Of a DNA stretch of 56,304 nucleotides, positions 9,068-18,467 are shown piece by piece. This DNA comes from Amphimedon queenslandica. Its lineage: Eukaryota; Porifera; Demospongiae; Haplosclerida; Niphatidae. Position 1 is the stretch's first letter. Each line of letters begins with the position of its first letter. The stretch is taken from the NCBI RefSeq assembly GCF_000090795.2, contig NW_003546656.1:4524-60827 (forward strand). Reading direction: 5' to 3'. Made by a program: the position numbers and the translations under genes. The notes beneath the pieces are model-generated. The model worked only from the letters and a program-made list of their open reading frames with translations, was not told the DNA's origin and ran no database searches.

Positions 9068-9181
9068 ATGAACAAGTAAGAGAAACAGCATTGTGGCAAC
9101 ATATCTTCCCCTCTCTCTTTTAGTGCACATCATGGAGATGGTGACACACCAGGCAAGCACCATTGGTGCATTATTTTATAA
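9068..9181 (+). CDS. CaaX-tailed micropeptide, copy I (21 aa, CIIL)
   Basis: Exon 1 is 9068-9075 (ATGAACAA), exon 2 is 9124-9181 after CTCTTTTAG. The product opens MNNAHHGDGDTP and ends GKHHWCIIL. Same length and architecture as F; it differs in histidine-rich positions 4-6 and before the W-C-I-I-L tail. Confidence 0.85.
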
Positions 9182-9463
9182 AGAAATGAACTGATACTTT
9201 TTGTTACTCGTTAATCCTGTTTCTTTTAGTGCTGTTTTCTTAGTTTAGTAAAGTACCATAGTCATTATAAATTACTCCTACCAATTGGAGTTGTGTTGTA
9301 TAACTTGTATTGCCAAACTTTTTGTTATCAAACTAAACCCAATTACTCATAACCAAGAGAAAACCCTCGGCAAGCAAAGTGAAGGTACTAAGTTAGCTGG
9401 GCTGTAAAACTATTCCGCCCTAAATGAGCAACAAAGCTTACCATTAAGAGAAGGGGAGGGACA

Positions 9464-9505
9464 TGATGTCATTTGAAGATCTCACGTGAACGACACAATA
9501 AAAAC
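9464..9505 (+). promoter_or_regulatory. Type 2 micropeptide promoter, copy J
   Basis: TGATGTCAT (9464-9472), CACGTG (9483-9488) and an AATAAAAAC box about ten bases further on. Confidence 0.6.
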
Positions 9506-9601
9506 AGCTCAAAACCTCAAATTATTAGAATAGCCCCATCGTTCATTGTAATATCTCTCTCTCTTAATATTGCTCTCTTATTTACAAAAAGAAGTGAACA
9601 A

Positions 9602-9713
9602 ATGAATAAGTAAGACAAAGGATATTGCCATAATACAAATATCTATTTCTTTTAGCGGAGATAATGGAAGTGGAGATCCAGGAGGTGGGCATAAATGGTG
9701 TGTGATTTTATAA
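9602..9713 (+). CDS. CaaX-tailed micropeptide, copy J (21 aa, CVIL)
   Basis: Exon 1 is 9602-9609 (ATGAATAA, then GTAAGAC), exon 2 is 9656-9713 after TCTTTTAG. The product opens MNNGDNGSGDPG and ends GGHKWCVIL. The CaaX box is CVIL, again of the geranylgeranyl type. Here the GDG motif is rearranged (GDNGSGD). The unspliced reading would stop at once (ATG AAT AAG TAA), so splicing is required. Confidence 0.85.
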
Positions 9714-10022
9714 AGAAATGAACTGATACTTTTGTTACCTGATAATGTTTTTTCTTAGCTACATTTAATGCTGTTTTCTTAGTTATAAAATTAGTAATAT
9801 AACACAGTCATTATAAGCTATTCCTACTGACTATAATATGGTTGGCCTATAATTGTTTTTGCTTGTCAAACTAAACATCATGGCCAAATATTATCAAGAT
9901 GTGAGAGGGATTATAACTAAGAGAAAATCCTACGTAAGCAAAGGGAGTATACTAAAAAGCTATTTGGGTTGTGAAACTAGTTGGCCATAAACAAAGCTTG
10001 CCATTAAGAGAAGGGAGGGACA

Positions 10023-10063
10023 TGATGTCAACTCAAGTCTCACGTGAACGATACAATAAAAAC
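10023..10063 (+). promoter_or_regulatory. Type 2 micropeptide promoter, copy K
   Basis: TGATGTCAA (10023-10031), CACGTG (10041-10046) and CAATAAAAAC (10054-10063). Confidence 0.6.
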
Positions 10064-10138
10064 AGTTTGAAACCTCAAACCATTAGAATAACTCGCTCGC
10101 TCATCGTGATATCTCTCTCTTATAAAGAAGCAAACGAT

Positions 10139-10262
10139 ATGAAGAACAAGTAAGAGAAATGGCATTGTGGCAATACATACATGTATCTCTCCACCCTTTA
10201 GTGGAAATAATGGTGGAGATGGTGCCACACAAAGTGGGAACACATGGTGTATCATCTTATAA
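10139..10262 (+). CDS. CaaX-tailed micropeptide, copy K (23 aa, CIIL)
   Basis: Exon 1 is 10139-10149 (11 coding nt, ATGAAGAACAA, one codon longer than usual), exon 2 is 10202-10262. The product opens MKNNGNNGGDGATQ and ends SGNTWCIIL. Intron phase is unchanged (2). It has a single cysteine, in the CaaX box. Confidence 0.85.
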
Positions 10263-10582
10263 CTGAAACTTTTGTTACCTGTTAAGTCTATTTTCTTTTT
10301 AGGCTGTTTTTTAGTTGCAATATTAGTAAAATACCATAGTCATTTCATTATAAGTTACTCCTACTGAGTACTAATTGGAGTTGTATTGTGTAACTCAAAT
10401 TGTTCGTTTTGTCGTATAACTTGTTTTGTTCATCAAGCTAAGGTCCAATAAGTACATCATGACCAAAAGAAAACCCTAGAGCTACAGGAAAAGTTAGGGT
10501 ACTAAGTTAACTGCTATGGGCTGTAAAACTATCTAAGCCATAAATGAGCAACAAAACTTGCCATAAAAAGAAGGGAGGGGCA

Positions 10583-10623
10583 TGATGTCATCTGAAGTCT
10601 CACGTGAACGGAGCACTAAAAAC
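10583..10623 (+). promoter_or_regulatory. Type 2 micropeptide promoter, copy L
   Basis: TGATGTCAT (10583-10591), CACGTG (10601-10606) and a CACTAAAAAC box. The TATA element is weakest in L, M and N. Confidence 0.55.
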
Positions 10624-10695
10624 AGTTTGAAAACCTCAAATCATTAGACTAACTTGCATACTCATTGCAATATGAATCAAGTAAAAGAATTACAA

Positions 10696-10817
10696 ATGAA
10701 CAAGTAAGAGAAGTAATGCTGCAGCAATTAATGCAGATCTCTCTCTCTTTTAGTGGAAATAATGGAGATGGTGGCTCAGAAGATGGGGGTTCACGTGGAA
10801 ATTGCATCATTTTATAA
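10696..10817 (+). CDS. CaaX-tailed micropeptide, copy L (23 aa, CIIL)
   Basis: Exon 1 is 10696-10703 (ATGAACAA), exon 2 is 10754-10817 after CTCTTTTAG. The product opens MNNGNNGDGGSEDGG and ends SRGNCIIL; the tryptophan before the CaaX cysteine is absent. An in-frame upstream ATG at 10672 would add eight residues (MNQVKELQ); the downstream ATG is preferred because it is the one conserved across the array, but the equivalent upstream ATG is the only start left in copy N. Confidence 0.82.
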
Positions 10818-11142
10818 AGAAACAAACTAGTACTTTTATACCTGCTGTGCTGCTAATGCTGTTTTCTTAGCTATAGTACATTAATGCTGTTTTCTTAGTC
10901 ATAATATTAGTAAAGCATCATAGTCATTGTAAGCTATTCCTACTGATTGGTACTGGGTTGTATTGCCTAACTGTTGTCAAACTAAACTTTGAGGCACAGT
11001 ATTAGAGGGATGTGAGACTGATTTTACCAAGGAAAAATCTTCTGCAGCAAAGCGAGGGTGCTAAAAAGTGTAGTTAGGTTTCAAAACTAATTGGCACATA
11101 AGTGAGCAACAAAGCTGCTATAAATAGGAGAAAGGAGGGACA

Positions 11143-11185
11143 GGATGTCATCTAAAGTCTCACGTGAACGACACAATGAAAACAG
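11143..11185 (+). promoter_or_regulatory. Type 2 micropeptide promoter, copy M
   Basis: GGATGTCAT (11143-11151), CACGTG (11161-11166) and an A-rich CAATGAAAAC box. Confidence 0.55.
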
Positions 11186-11264
11186 ATAAAAACCTCAAAC
11201 TATTAGAATAACCCGATCGCTCGTTGTAATATCTCGAGCTAATCAAGTAAGAGAAGCAAACAAA

Positions 11265-11385
11265 ATGAACAAGTAAGACAAATGACATTGTGGAAATATA
11301 TAGATATATATATATCTCTTTTAGTGGACATCAACATCATGGAGATGGTGACAAAGGAGGTGGACATACTTGCATCATTTTATAA
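11265..11385 (+). CDS. CaaX-tailed micropeptide, copy M (22 aa, CIIL)
   Basis: Exon 1 is 11265-11272 (ATGAACAA then GTAAGAC), exon 2 is 11325-11385. The product opens MNNGHQHHGDGDKGG and ends GHTCIIL. The histidine-rich insert (HQHH) resembles copy I; the tail lacks tryptophan like L and N. Confidence 0.85.
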
Positions 11386-11740
11386 AGAAACAAACTAGTA
11401 CTTTTATACCTGTGTGCTAATGCACTTTTCATACATGTACATGTAGCTATAGTACATTGATGGTGTTTTCTTAGTTATAATATTAGTAAGGTATCATGGT
11501 CACTCCTACTGACTGGGGTTGGGGTAGAACATTGAATACGCTCTCAGGGACCATAAACAAGTTATGGTCAACAACGTGTGAGGTAAAGGGGACTTTCCCT
11601 GGGAATTTTTCGGCAATTCGGAAGCAAAAACAAATCAATAACAAGTTGTGGGTCAGTGGGTGTTCTAAGAAAGAAGTGAAATGGCAGAGTACAGCAAAAG
11701 CCTCTGCCAGGAAATAATACAAAACTACATGTATACATGT
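11386..11740. repeat. Array-linked repeat block downstream of M
   Basis: Family 3' flank (ATGCTGTTTTCTTAG-like stretches, TTAGTTATAATATTAGTAA) followed by the same block seen after F (ACATTGAATACGCTCTCAGG, GGACTTTCCC, TTCGGCAATTCGGAAGCAA). Short open frames on both strands here are not conserved between block copies and are not called. Confidence 0.7.
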
Positions 11741-12640
11741 ATGTAGCTAATAGTCTAAATGGTGATAATTGTTATTTTCTTTTACATGCAAACAAGTGAA
11801 AAAATCACTATAAATTACCGGTAATAGAGATGAGTACATGTAATATACATGTAATTTTATGTACATGTATAGGCAAGCAGTTACTGGGTGAGCCAGCGAT
11901 TCACAAGCCCGGCAGCAATTAATGAGTAAATTTGCAATTCATGGATACAGTAGTTCTTACTCATCTACACACAGCATCAACAATAATTTGCATTAAGCAC
12001 AAGATTGCATGCTACATGCAATAGCTTACATGTACATGTAACAATTAGGAAGCAGAAGTTTAACATCCATGTGTGTATTCTGTGCTAAAGTCCAAAATAA
12101 CATTGAATTATTAGTAAGCAGAAATAAAACGGAGCTCTAACTTTGCATATTACATGGTATTTATCATGTTACACAGTAACAGCAAACAAAAACTCTTACT
12201 TAGCAAGTACTGATTGCACTGTACACAGCAATACTTGCAGCAATGATGGACATAATTACAGTTGGACTTACAAAACCACAACAATCAATATCATGCTGCT
12301 AGTATTAACGTACAGTGATAATGATGCATAACTCACAATGAAGCTTTAATGGAGACTTTTACTTCCTTACTCCTCTTTATATCCCTTCCTTTTAAGAGCT
12401 AGAGATCATGTTTGATCACGTGACTAACCAAACCGTCTACTAGGTTCACTAGCTAGCCTGTCTATCACTATAAAGAGTAGAAAGAAATAGAATCAGACGG
12501 TTCTAGGAACAGTTGAAACTTACTAAAGGAAATACTTCAAAATTACTACTGGAAAAAAAGTTTAAAAACCCCAAAAGTTGAAAAAACATAAAATGGGCGG
12601 GGAATTTAATTGACTGTTAAAGTAGGTGTGGTTTCATCAA
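11741..12640. other. Spacer between M and N
   Basis: No gene is supported. It holds ACATGT-type hexamers (about 11740, 11850, 12030), and at 12417-12422 a CACGTG with TATAAA at 12469-12474, but no family exon follows. It may be the remains of a lost unit or chance. Confidence 0.5.
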
Positions 12641-12697
12641 ATTACTTAATTAATCAATATTAAAGCTTAATCATAATCAAATAGGAGGGACATGATA

Positions 12698-12740
12698 TGA
12701 TGTCATCTGAAGTCTCATGACTCACGTGAAAAGTTGAAAA
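12698..12740 (+). promoter_or_regulatory. Type 2 micropeptide promoter, copy N (no clear TATA)
   Basis: TGATGTCAT (12698-12706) and CACGTG (12723-12728) are kept, with five extra bases between them (CTCATGACTCACGTG). No good TATA box follows; the sequence reads AAAAGTTGAAAACC. Confidence 0.5.
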
Positions 12741-12765
12741 CCTCAAACTATTAAAATATTGTGAT

Positions 12766-12912
12766 ATGGATCAAGAAGAATCACAAAAGAACAAGTAAGA
12801 GAAACAAAGCTGCAACAATTAATACAGATCTCTCTCCTTTAGTGGAAATAATAATAATGGTGGCGCAGGAAATAGTGGTACAGCGAACAATTCGATTTGC
12901 ATCATTTTATAA
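12766..12912 (+). CDS. CaaX-tailed micropeptide, copy N (32 aa, CIIL)
   Basis: The usual ATGAACAA start is mutated to AAGAACAA, but an ATG 24 nt upstream is in frame, so exon 1 becomes 12766-12794 and adds MDQEESQK. Exon 2 is 12843-12912 after CTCCTTTAG. The 32-residue product continues NNGNNNNGGAGNSG and ends TANNSICIIL. It has lost the GDG motif and tryptophan but keeps the CaaX box. With a weak promoter and new start it could be a drifting copy; the intact splice sites and tail argue that it can still be expressed. Confidence 0.65.
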
Positions 12913-13030
12913 AGAAACAAACTAGTACTTTTATATATATGCTGTACTAATGCTGTTTTCTTAGCTATAGTACAATAATGTTGTTTTCTTAGCCATAATT
13001 TGTAAGGTATTATAGTCATTATAAGCTACT

Positions 13031-13076
13031 CTAGTCTCGTCACGCCCCTTCGCAGCGAAGGGGCGTGGCGAGACTA
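13031..13076. mobile_element. 46-bp palindromic foldback element with 8-bp target duplication
   Basis: TAGTCTCG...CGAGACTA arms form a stem of about 21 bp with one mismatch (TCGTCACGCC against GGCGTGGCGA) around GCAGCG. It is flanked by AAGCTACT on both sides (13023-13030 and 13077-13084), an 8-bp target-site duplication. The uninterrupted site (ATAAGCTACT) is present after copy F. The 8-bp duplication is typical of hAT transposase; the element carries no gene. Confidence 0.75.
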
Positions 13077-13096
13077 AAGCTACTATATCTACTCAT

Positions 13097-13432
13097 TAGG
13101 CCTTGTGAAATTATGCTTTTAATTTTGCCTATTATTCTATTCTCAGATTCTTTTATGTATTGCCCATTATTCTTTTCAAACATGCCTATTATTCTACTAT
13201 TATTCATTAATATAAAGTAATTAATACAACAAAAATATTTCAATCATGATTGTGATGGCAAAACTAGTAATTACATATAGTCTATAGTTTTATTGTCTAT
13301 GACTATACTTTATCAATTTATAATTTTTTAAAAAAGTTCTCATAAATACTGCCTATTATTCTGGAATTAATCTTGATTCTATGAATTCCCTATTATTCTC
13401 AAAATTATGCTAGCATAATTTCACAGGGCCTA
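13097..13432. mobile_element. 336-bp hAT-like MITE
   Basis: Terminal inverted repeats of about 21 bp (TAGGCCTTGTGAAATTATGC at 13097 and its complement with one mismatch ending GGCCTA at 13432) are flanked by a perfect 8-bp duplication CTACTCAT (13089-13096 and 13433-13440). The inside is AT-rich with repeated CCTATTATTCT motifs and no transposase. It lies 20 bp from the foldback element, in the same duplicated 3' flank. Confidence 0.8.
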
Positions 13433-13440
13433 CTACTCAT

Positions 13441-14255
13441 TATACTGACTGGGGTTGGGTGGGACATTGAATATGCTCTGAGGGACCATGTTATGGTGAG
13501 CAGTGTGTGAGGTAAAGAGACTTTCCCTCGGAAATATCTGGATTATTGTTAATCAATAACATAATCAATAACAAGTTTTAGGAATAGTAAGAGAAAAGCC
13601 TTTGCTAGGTAATAAAAACAAAAACTATGTGCACCATGTAGCTTATCAACTAATTGCTGGTACTAATGAGCTTTTAAGTAAGTATGTACCAGTACATGTA
13701 CATACCAGTAGTAGTTATAACTGATCTAGCTGGGGCATGGGTGTGGTTTTCATCATAATGATGAATAATAAATTAAGGATTATACATGTATTTTATTCAA
13801 TAACAATGAAATAAATTACTCAAAAGAGAAGAGAGAGAGATGGAGAAAGGAGAATAGAGTTCAATAGACCATGTACAATAGAATGAACCAAGTGATATGA
13901 CAATAATAATGTAAAGATTAGTCATTCATAAATTTGTACAAGTAAAGCAAAAATAAAAATCAAAACAAAATGAGCTGGCATGCAACGCATAATAGTATTG
14001 AATTGTATAAATTTAAATTAAATAATAAATTAAAATCCGATTAATATAGGAAACAAACACAAACGACGGTGACGATAAATATTAATAATAATAATATTAA
14101 TAATAGTCATGTGATGGGTAGTTGTTTAGACAATCAAAGAGAAATAAATGAAAATTAACGTAAAAGAAAGGGAATAATATAAATAATAGTAATAATAATG
14201 GAAATGATGATAATTACGTCAGATCAATAGAAGGTGGGAGTGGTCAAGATAATAA
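13441..14255. other. End of the array and spacer to the TRAF gene
   Basis: The first ~180 bases are the third copy of the array-linked block (ACTGGGGTTGGGTGGGACAT, CTTTCCCTCGG). After that the DNA is AT-rich with AAT-type microsatellites (about 14080-14200) and no supported gene; the last part is probably the 3'UTR of the minus-strand TRAF-like gene. Confidence 0.55.
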
Positions 14256-16311
14256 TTACTGAGGGGCATGGCCTTCATGAAGTAGAGAAGGCTATAAAAG
14301 AGAAAAAGAGACTGTAAAAATTATATAATTTCCCTCTCTCTTTTCTTACCATAACTTCTTCCCAGAATCCTCCTCCATTGTGAGGGTGTGGTCCATTAGC
14401 TGGGATCATTGGTCGAGGAATGTACGCAGCTCCAGGCTGGGACTCAACGATAGCAGCAGCTGCGGCCGCGGCAGGCCAGGGTTCCTGTACAGGAACAATA
14501 TTATGAGACCCCTGGGCAGTCATGTGAAGGACCTCGGCTATTGGTTGCTGAGGTGGCAGTATAACCCCTCGCTCTTGAGCAGGGTATAACACTTGGGCGG
14601 GGCCAGTTTGTTCCTCAACTGGAGGATGTATTACTGGAACAAACAGGGACACTTCCTCTAGGGTGGAGGATTGGTGCCTGTATGCTTGAGGTGGAGCATA
14701 GCCATGTCCACCGGTCGGTACGGCTAGGACGTTACCGTTTGTTTGAATATGATTAGCAGGTGGGGCTGGATGAGAGAGACGGGGAGGAATCTGTAAATAG
14801 ATTCCGTGATTAGGATCAGCGTCTTCAGCAAATGATGAGTTCTGTGAGCTGGAGTCACTGTCGTAATAAGATATGACTTCCTCGGTGTCTGACACAGATG
14901 GAGTGGGTGAGCTCAACAGTGCAGCTGCATCAGCTAATGTCTGGAGAGCTGAAGTGTCACCGTTACTACTGTTAGAGGATGAGGGGGACTGCTCATTACT
15001 GGACCCCGTTCTAGGGGTTCTGGTGCTGGGGGGCTGACCGTTCGGCCAATGTAAAGGCGAGTTGACATCAGAGAGGTCGTCGTCTGATGATTCAAGCCCC
15101 CCGGGGGGCATGGGAGAAAAGAAAGGAAGAGAGAAAGGTGAGCTAAGAGAAGAGGGAGAGGAGGTTTGCCGATGGTGTCTTGCTGATTGTGAGGGTCTGC
15201 TAGTATCTGATTGACCAGCACCACTAGAGCTAGAGGGATTAGAAGAGGAGGAGGAGTTTTGAGATGACGTCTCACCAAACCAGTTAGCCCTAGCCATAGA
15301 AGGCGGAGCCTGCCACTGGTGTGACCAGGACTGTGGTTCAGTGGTGGTTTGAGCCGTGGGTACCTCCCCTCCTGCCCCCACTATCCCTCCCCTTGGATCA
15401 ACTACCACTGACACTTGATTAGGAGGTACACCCAATGGGTGATCAGGCGGAACCGTCTGAGGAGGAAAGGAATGAATGACAGCAGCTGCTAGTCCAGTAG
15501 GTGGAGCATTGGGTGGAGCCTGTACATTATTAACCCTCCCACCCTCCATCATAGTAGCACCTCCTTGCTGAAGAGGAGCATCAGAAGCCGTAGTGACGAC
15601 TAGTTCAGCATGTAGTCCAGTGACACGGGGCACAGCCACTCCAGCGTAAGAGGGAATGGCTATTGAAGCAGGCACAGGGACACGCCCAGGGTTAATCGAA
15701 AAGGAAGGAGCGGCAATCGCTGGCATTGGAGCAAACATGTATGGATACGAGTTAGCAGGAAGGAACTGAGGAGGTGTGGAGGGTATGGTGAAGAAAGGTA
15801 CGCTGGGAGCAGCTCTCCATGGATAGGGAGGGAAGCTCGGAGAGAGCTGCCATGAGAGTAGACTAGAGAGAACACGACTTGAAGAAGGAAGGTGAGAGGA
15901 CGGCTCCACTGATACAGGAGGACCGGACGGAGGGACGTTCACAAAACGTAAATTGTTATATGGTGGTCGTCTAGGTAACGATGCTCCGCCTCCTCTGCGA
16001 TCAGTGCCGGGTTGAGAGGAGTGGTTAGTAGAGCCAGGAGCAGTTGAGCGACTGGAGGAACCACCCCTGTGGGACCCTGACCTTGAGGTCTGGGAGGAGA
16101 GAAAGATTTTAGTAATAAAAAGGGTACCTTTAGCAAATTTTAAAAATAATGTACATACTGTACATGTACATAGTACGACTGCACAATTATTACATGCAAT
16201 ATCTATTATTATCATCATCATCATCATTACTATTATTATTATTATTTTAAAAGGAAAACAAACAAATCAAAAAAAAGAAAAAAACAACAACAAAAAACAA
16301 CCAAAAAAACC

Positions 16312-16367
<56 letters not shown>

Positions 16368-18407
16368 CCTCCAGTGTGATTTCATTCAGTTGTGAGGTTC
16401 TCTTCAGCTGCTGAAGTTTATTCTAATAAAAAAATAAAATTTAAATATCCAAAATGCTAAAAACCAGCAAGCAAGCAAACCTGCATTTCTTTGACTAAAT
16501 AGTTCTGAAGCTCAGCCACACAAGCCTTCATTCTTTTCTCAGTGTCGCTCCAGTAAATGTACAAAATAGTGAGCTCTCTCCTACCAGATGTAATCTTAGG
16601 CTTTAGACCAGTCACTGCATTCTAAAATTAGAAATAGAACATTAAAAATAAATCCTTCTCTCAAAAAAATAAAATAAAATTATTCACAAATAAAATTGAT
16701 GTTATACACGTACATGTACGTGTATTTTGAGTAACTTACAATCTTTTTCTTTGTTAGTTTCTGGAAAGCAGCAGAGCGAGAGTCAACGACTAACACGTTG
16801 AAGAAAAGGTCAAGCGGTTTGACCTCTGGACCTTGCAAAGTCTTCCAGAATATTCTAGAAGCAGAGCCAGTCAGTGGAATGAGATTAATGTTACTGGACC
16901 AGGAGCCGGAATGACTAAGGAAGAAAATATTAACATGGAAATATTTATCAGTTTTTGTAGCAGCTTACATAAATCTTTCTTCGCTGTCCATTTTAGCAGT
17001 CAAGTAACCAATAATGGAGTAATTCTGTCCCTAAAAAAGCAAAACAAAATAGTCAACTACATGTACATGTACATGTATGTACACACATGTAATAATGATT
17101 ATTGGTGTACATGTACATGTATATTTAAATGGATTTATATTAGCGTAATAGAGTGCAGCTCTTACATGTAATTTCATTTTGAGGTGACCCGACCATTTCA
17201 ATATCTCATTAGCCTAAAGGAAGAGGAAGGAGAATGAATACAACAAGTTATGATAGTTACAACCAACCAAGAGTACATTATGTGCTCTTGCTACTACTGA
17301 CACACTTTACGTTTGAATCAATTCAAGTTTGAGTTATGTGAATGAAAATATAGATAATTTTGAAACATGTACAATCAGTATTATTTTTCAAACAGCCATG
17401 CATCAAAAACATACCAAAAATGATTCTTAATTTTTATTACATTTTCTGATACATATTGATGTCCTTATGCTATGCAGAAAGTTTGAGGCATTTCTGACAA
17501 ATATTTTTCGAGTTATTAGCATTTTAAAAAACAAGCCAATTTTTGAAAAAAGCAAAGGCTATAGCCCATGGTTTTTTTTTACAAAAAATGGCTCCAAAAT
17601 CACTCCCAATTTTTATTAAATTTTCTGATACATATTGGTGTCCTTATGCTATGCAGAAAGTTTGAGGCATTTCTGACAAATATTTTTCGAGTTATTAGCA
17701 TTTTTAAAAACAAGCCAATTTTTGAAAAAAAGCAAAGGCTATAGCCCATCGTTTTTTTTACAAAAAATGGCTCCAAAATCACTCCCAATTTTTATTAAAT
17801 TTTCTGATACATATTGATGTCCTTATGTTACGCATAAAATTTAAGGCATTTCCGACAAATATTTTCAAGCTATTAGCATTTTTAAAACAAGCCAATTTAA
17901 AAAAAGCAAAGGTTATATAGCCCTTGTCCAACAATAAAATCTTGGGCACTAATAAGAAAACAATAATTTTTAAAAAGGCTCCAAAAATTGCTCTCCATTT
18001 TTAATCAACTCACACTACATGCAATATACCTTAGATATATCCCCGAGGGTTGATTCCGGTAGCTTAATCTTTGAGCACTGCTGTGCGTGACTCCCAATCT
18101 TATTCTTATTGAAACTGATGGAGCAGAGAGAGCAGAGAGTAGGCTGATTGGAACAACTCGGCAAATGCTCGTAAATATCTCTCCTCAGACATTTGTGACC
18201 ACACTCATTCGGGCAGCTAATTAGCATTAAGCCACAGCCCTTTTCATGTTGCTAAAAAAGAATCAATAAAATGAAGTGAGTAATTATTATTATTAATGTG
18301 ATTACTTCTAGTTTGCGTAACTCTCCATGCCAAGTGCATTCATTTCCATGGCAATGGACATGAAGAGAGAGGACTTCTCTCTTTGCAAAGTTGTCTTTAA
18401 AGAGCTA

Positions 18408-18467
<60 letters not shown>

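Noticed and set aside
11483..11722. Paired 70-80 codon frames on both strands after copy M
   Set aside because: They fall in the array-linked block; the equivalent frames are broken in the copies after F and N.
12417..12474. A fifteenth micropeptide promoter (CACGTG plus TATAAA)
   Set aside because: The spacing is 52 bp rather than about 14 bp, TGATGTCAT is missing and no ATG/donor or CaaX exon follows.
14934..15278. Overlapping frames in the TRAF-like tail exon
   Set aside because: They lie in other frames of the 1740-nt Ser/Pro-rich coding exon, whose own frame joins its neighbours in phase.
16740..18030. MATH/TRAF-C domain in the TRAF-like gene
   Set aside because: None of the usual MATH landmarks could be seen in the exons after the zinc fingers; left as an unrecognised domain.
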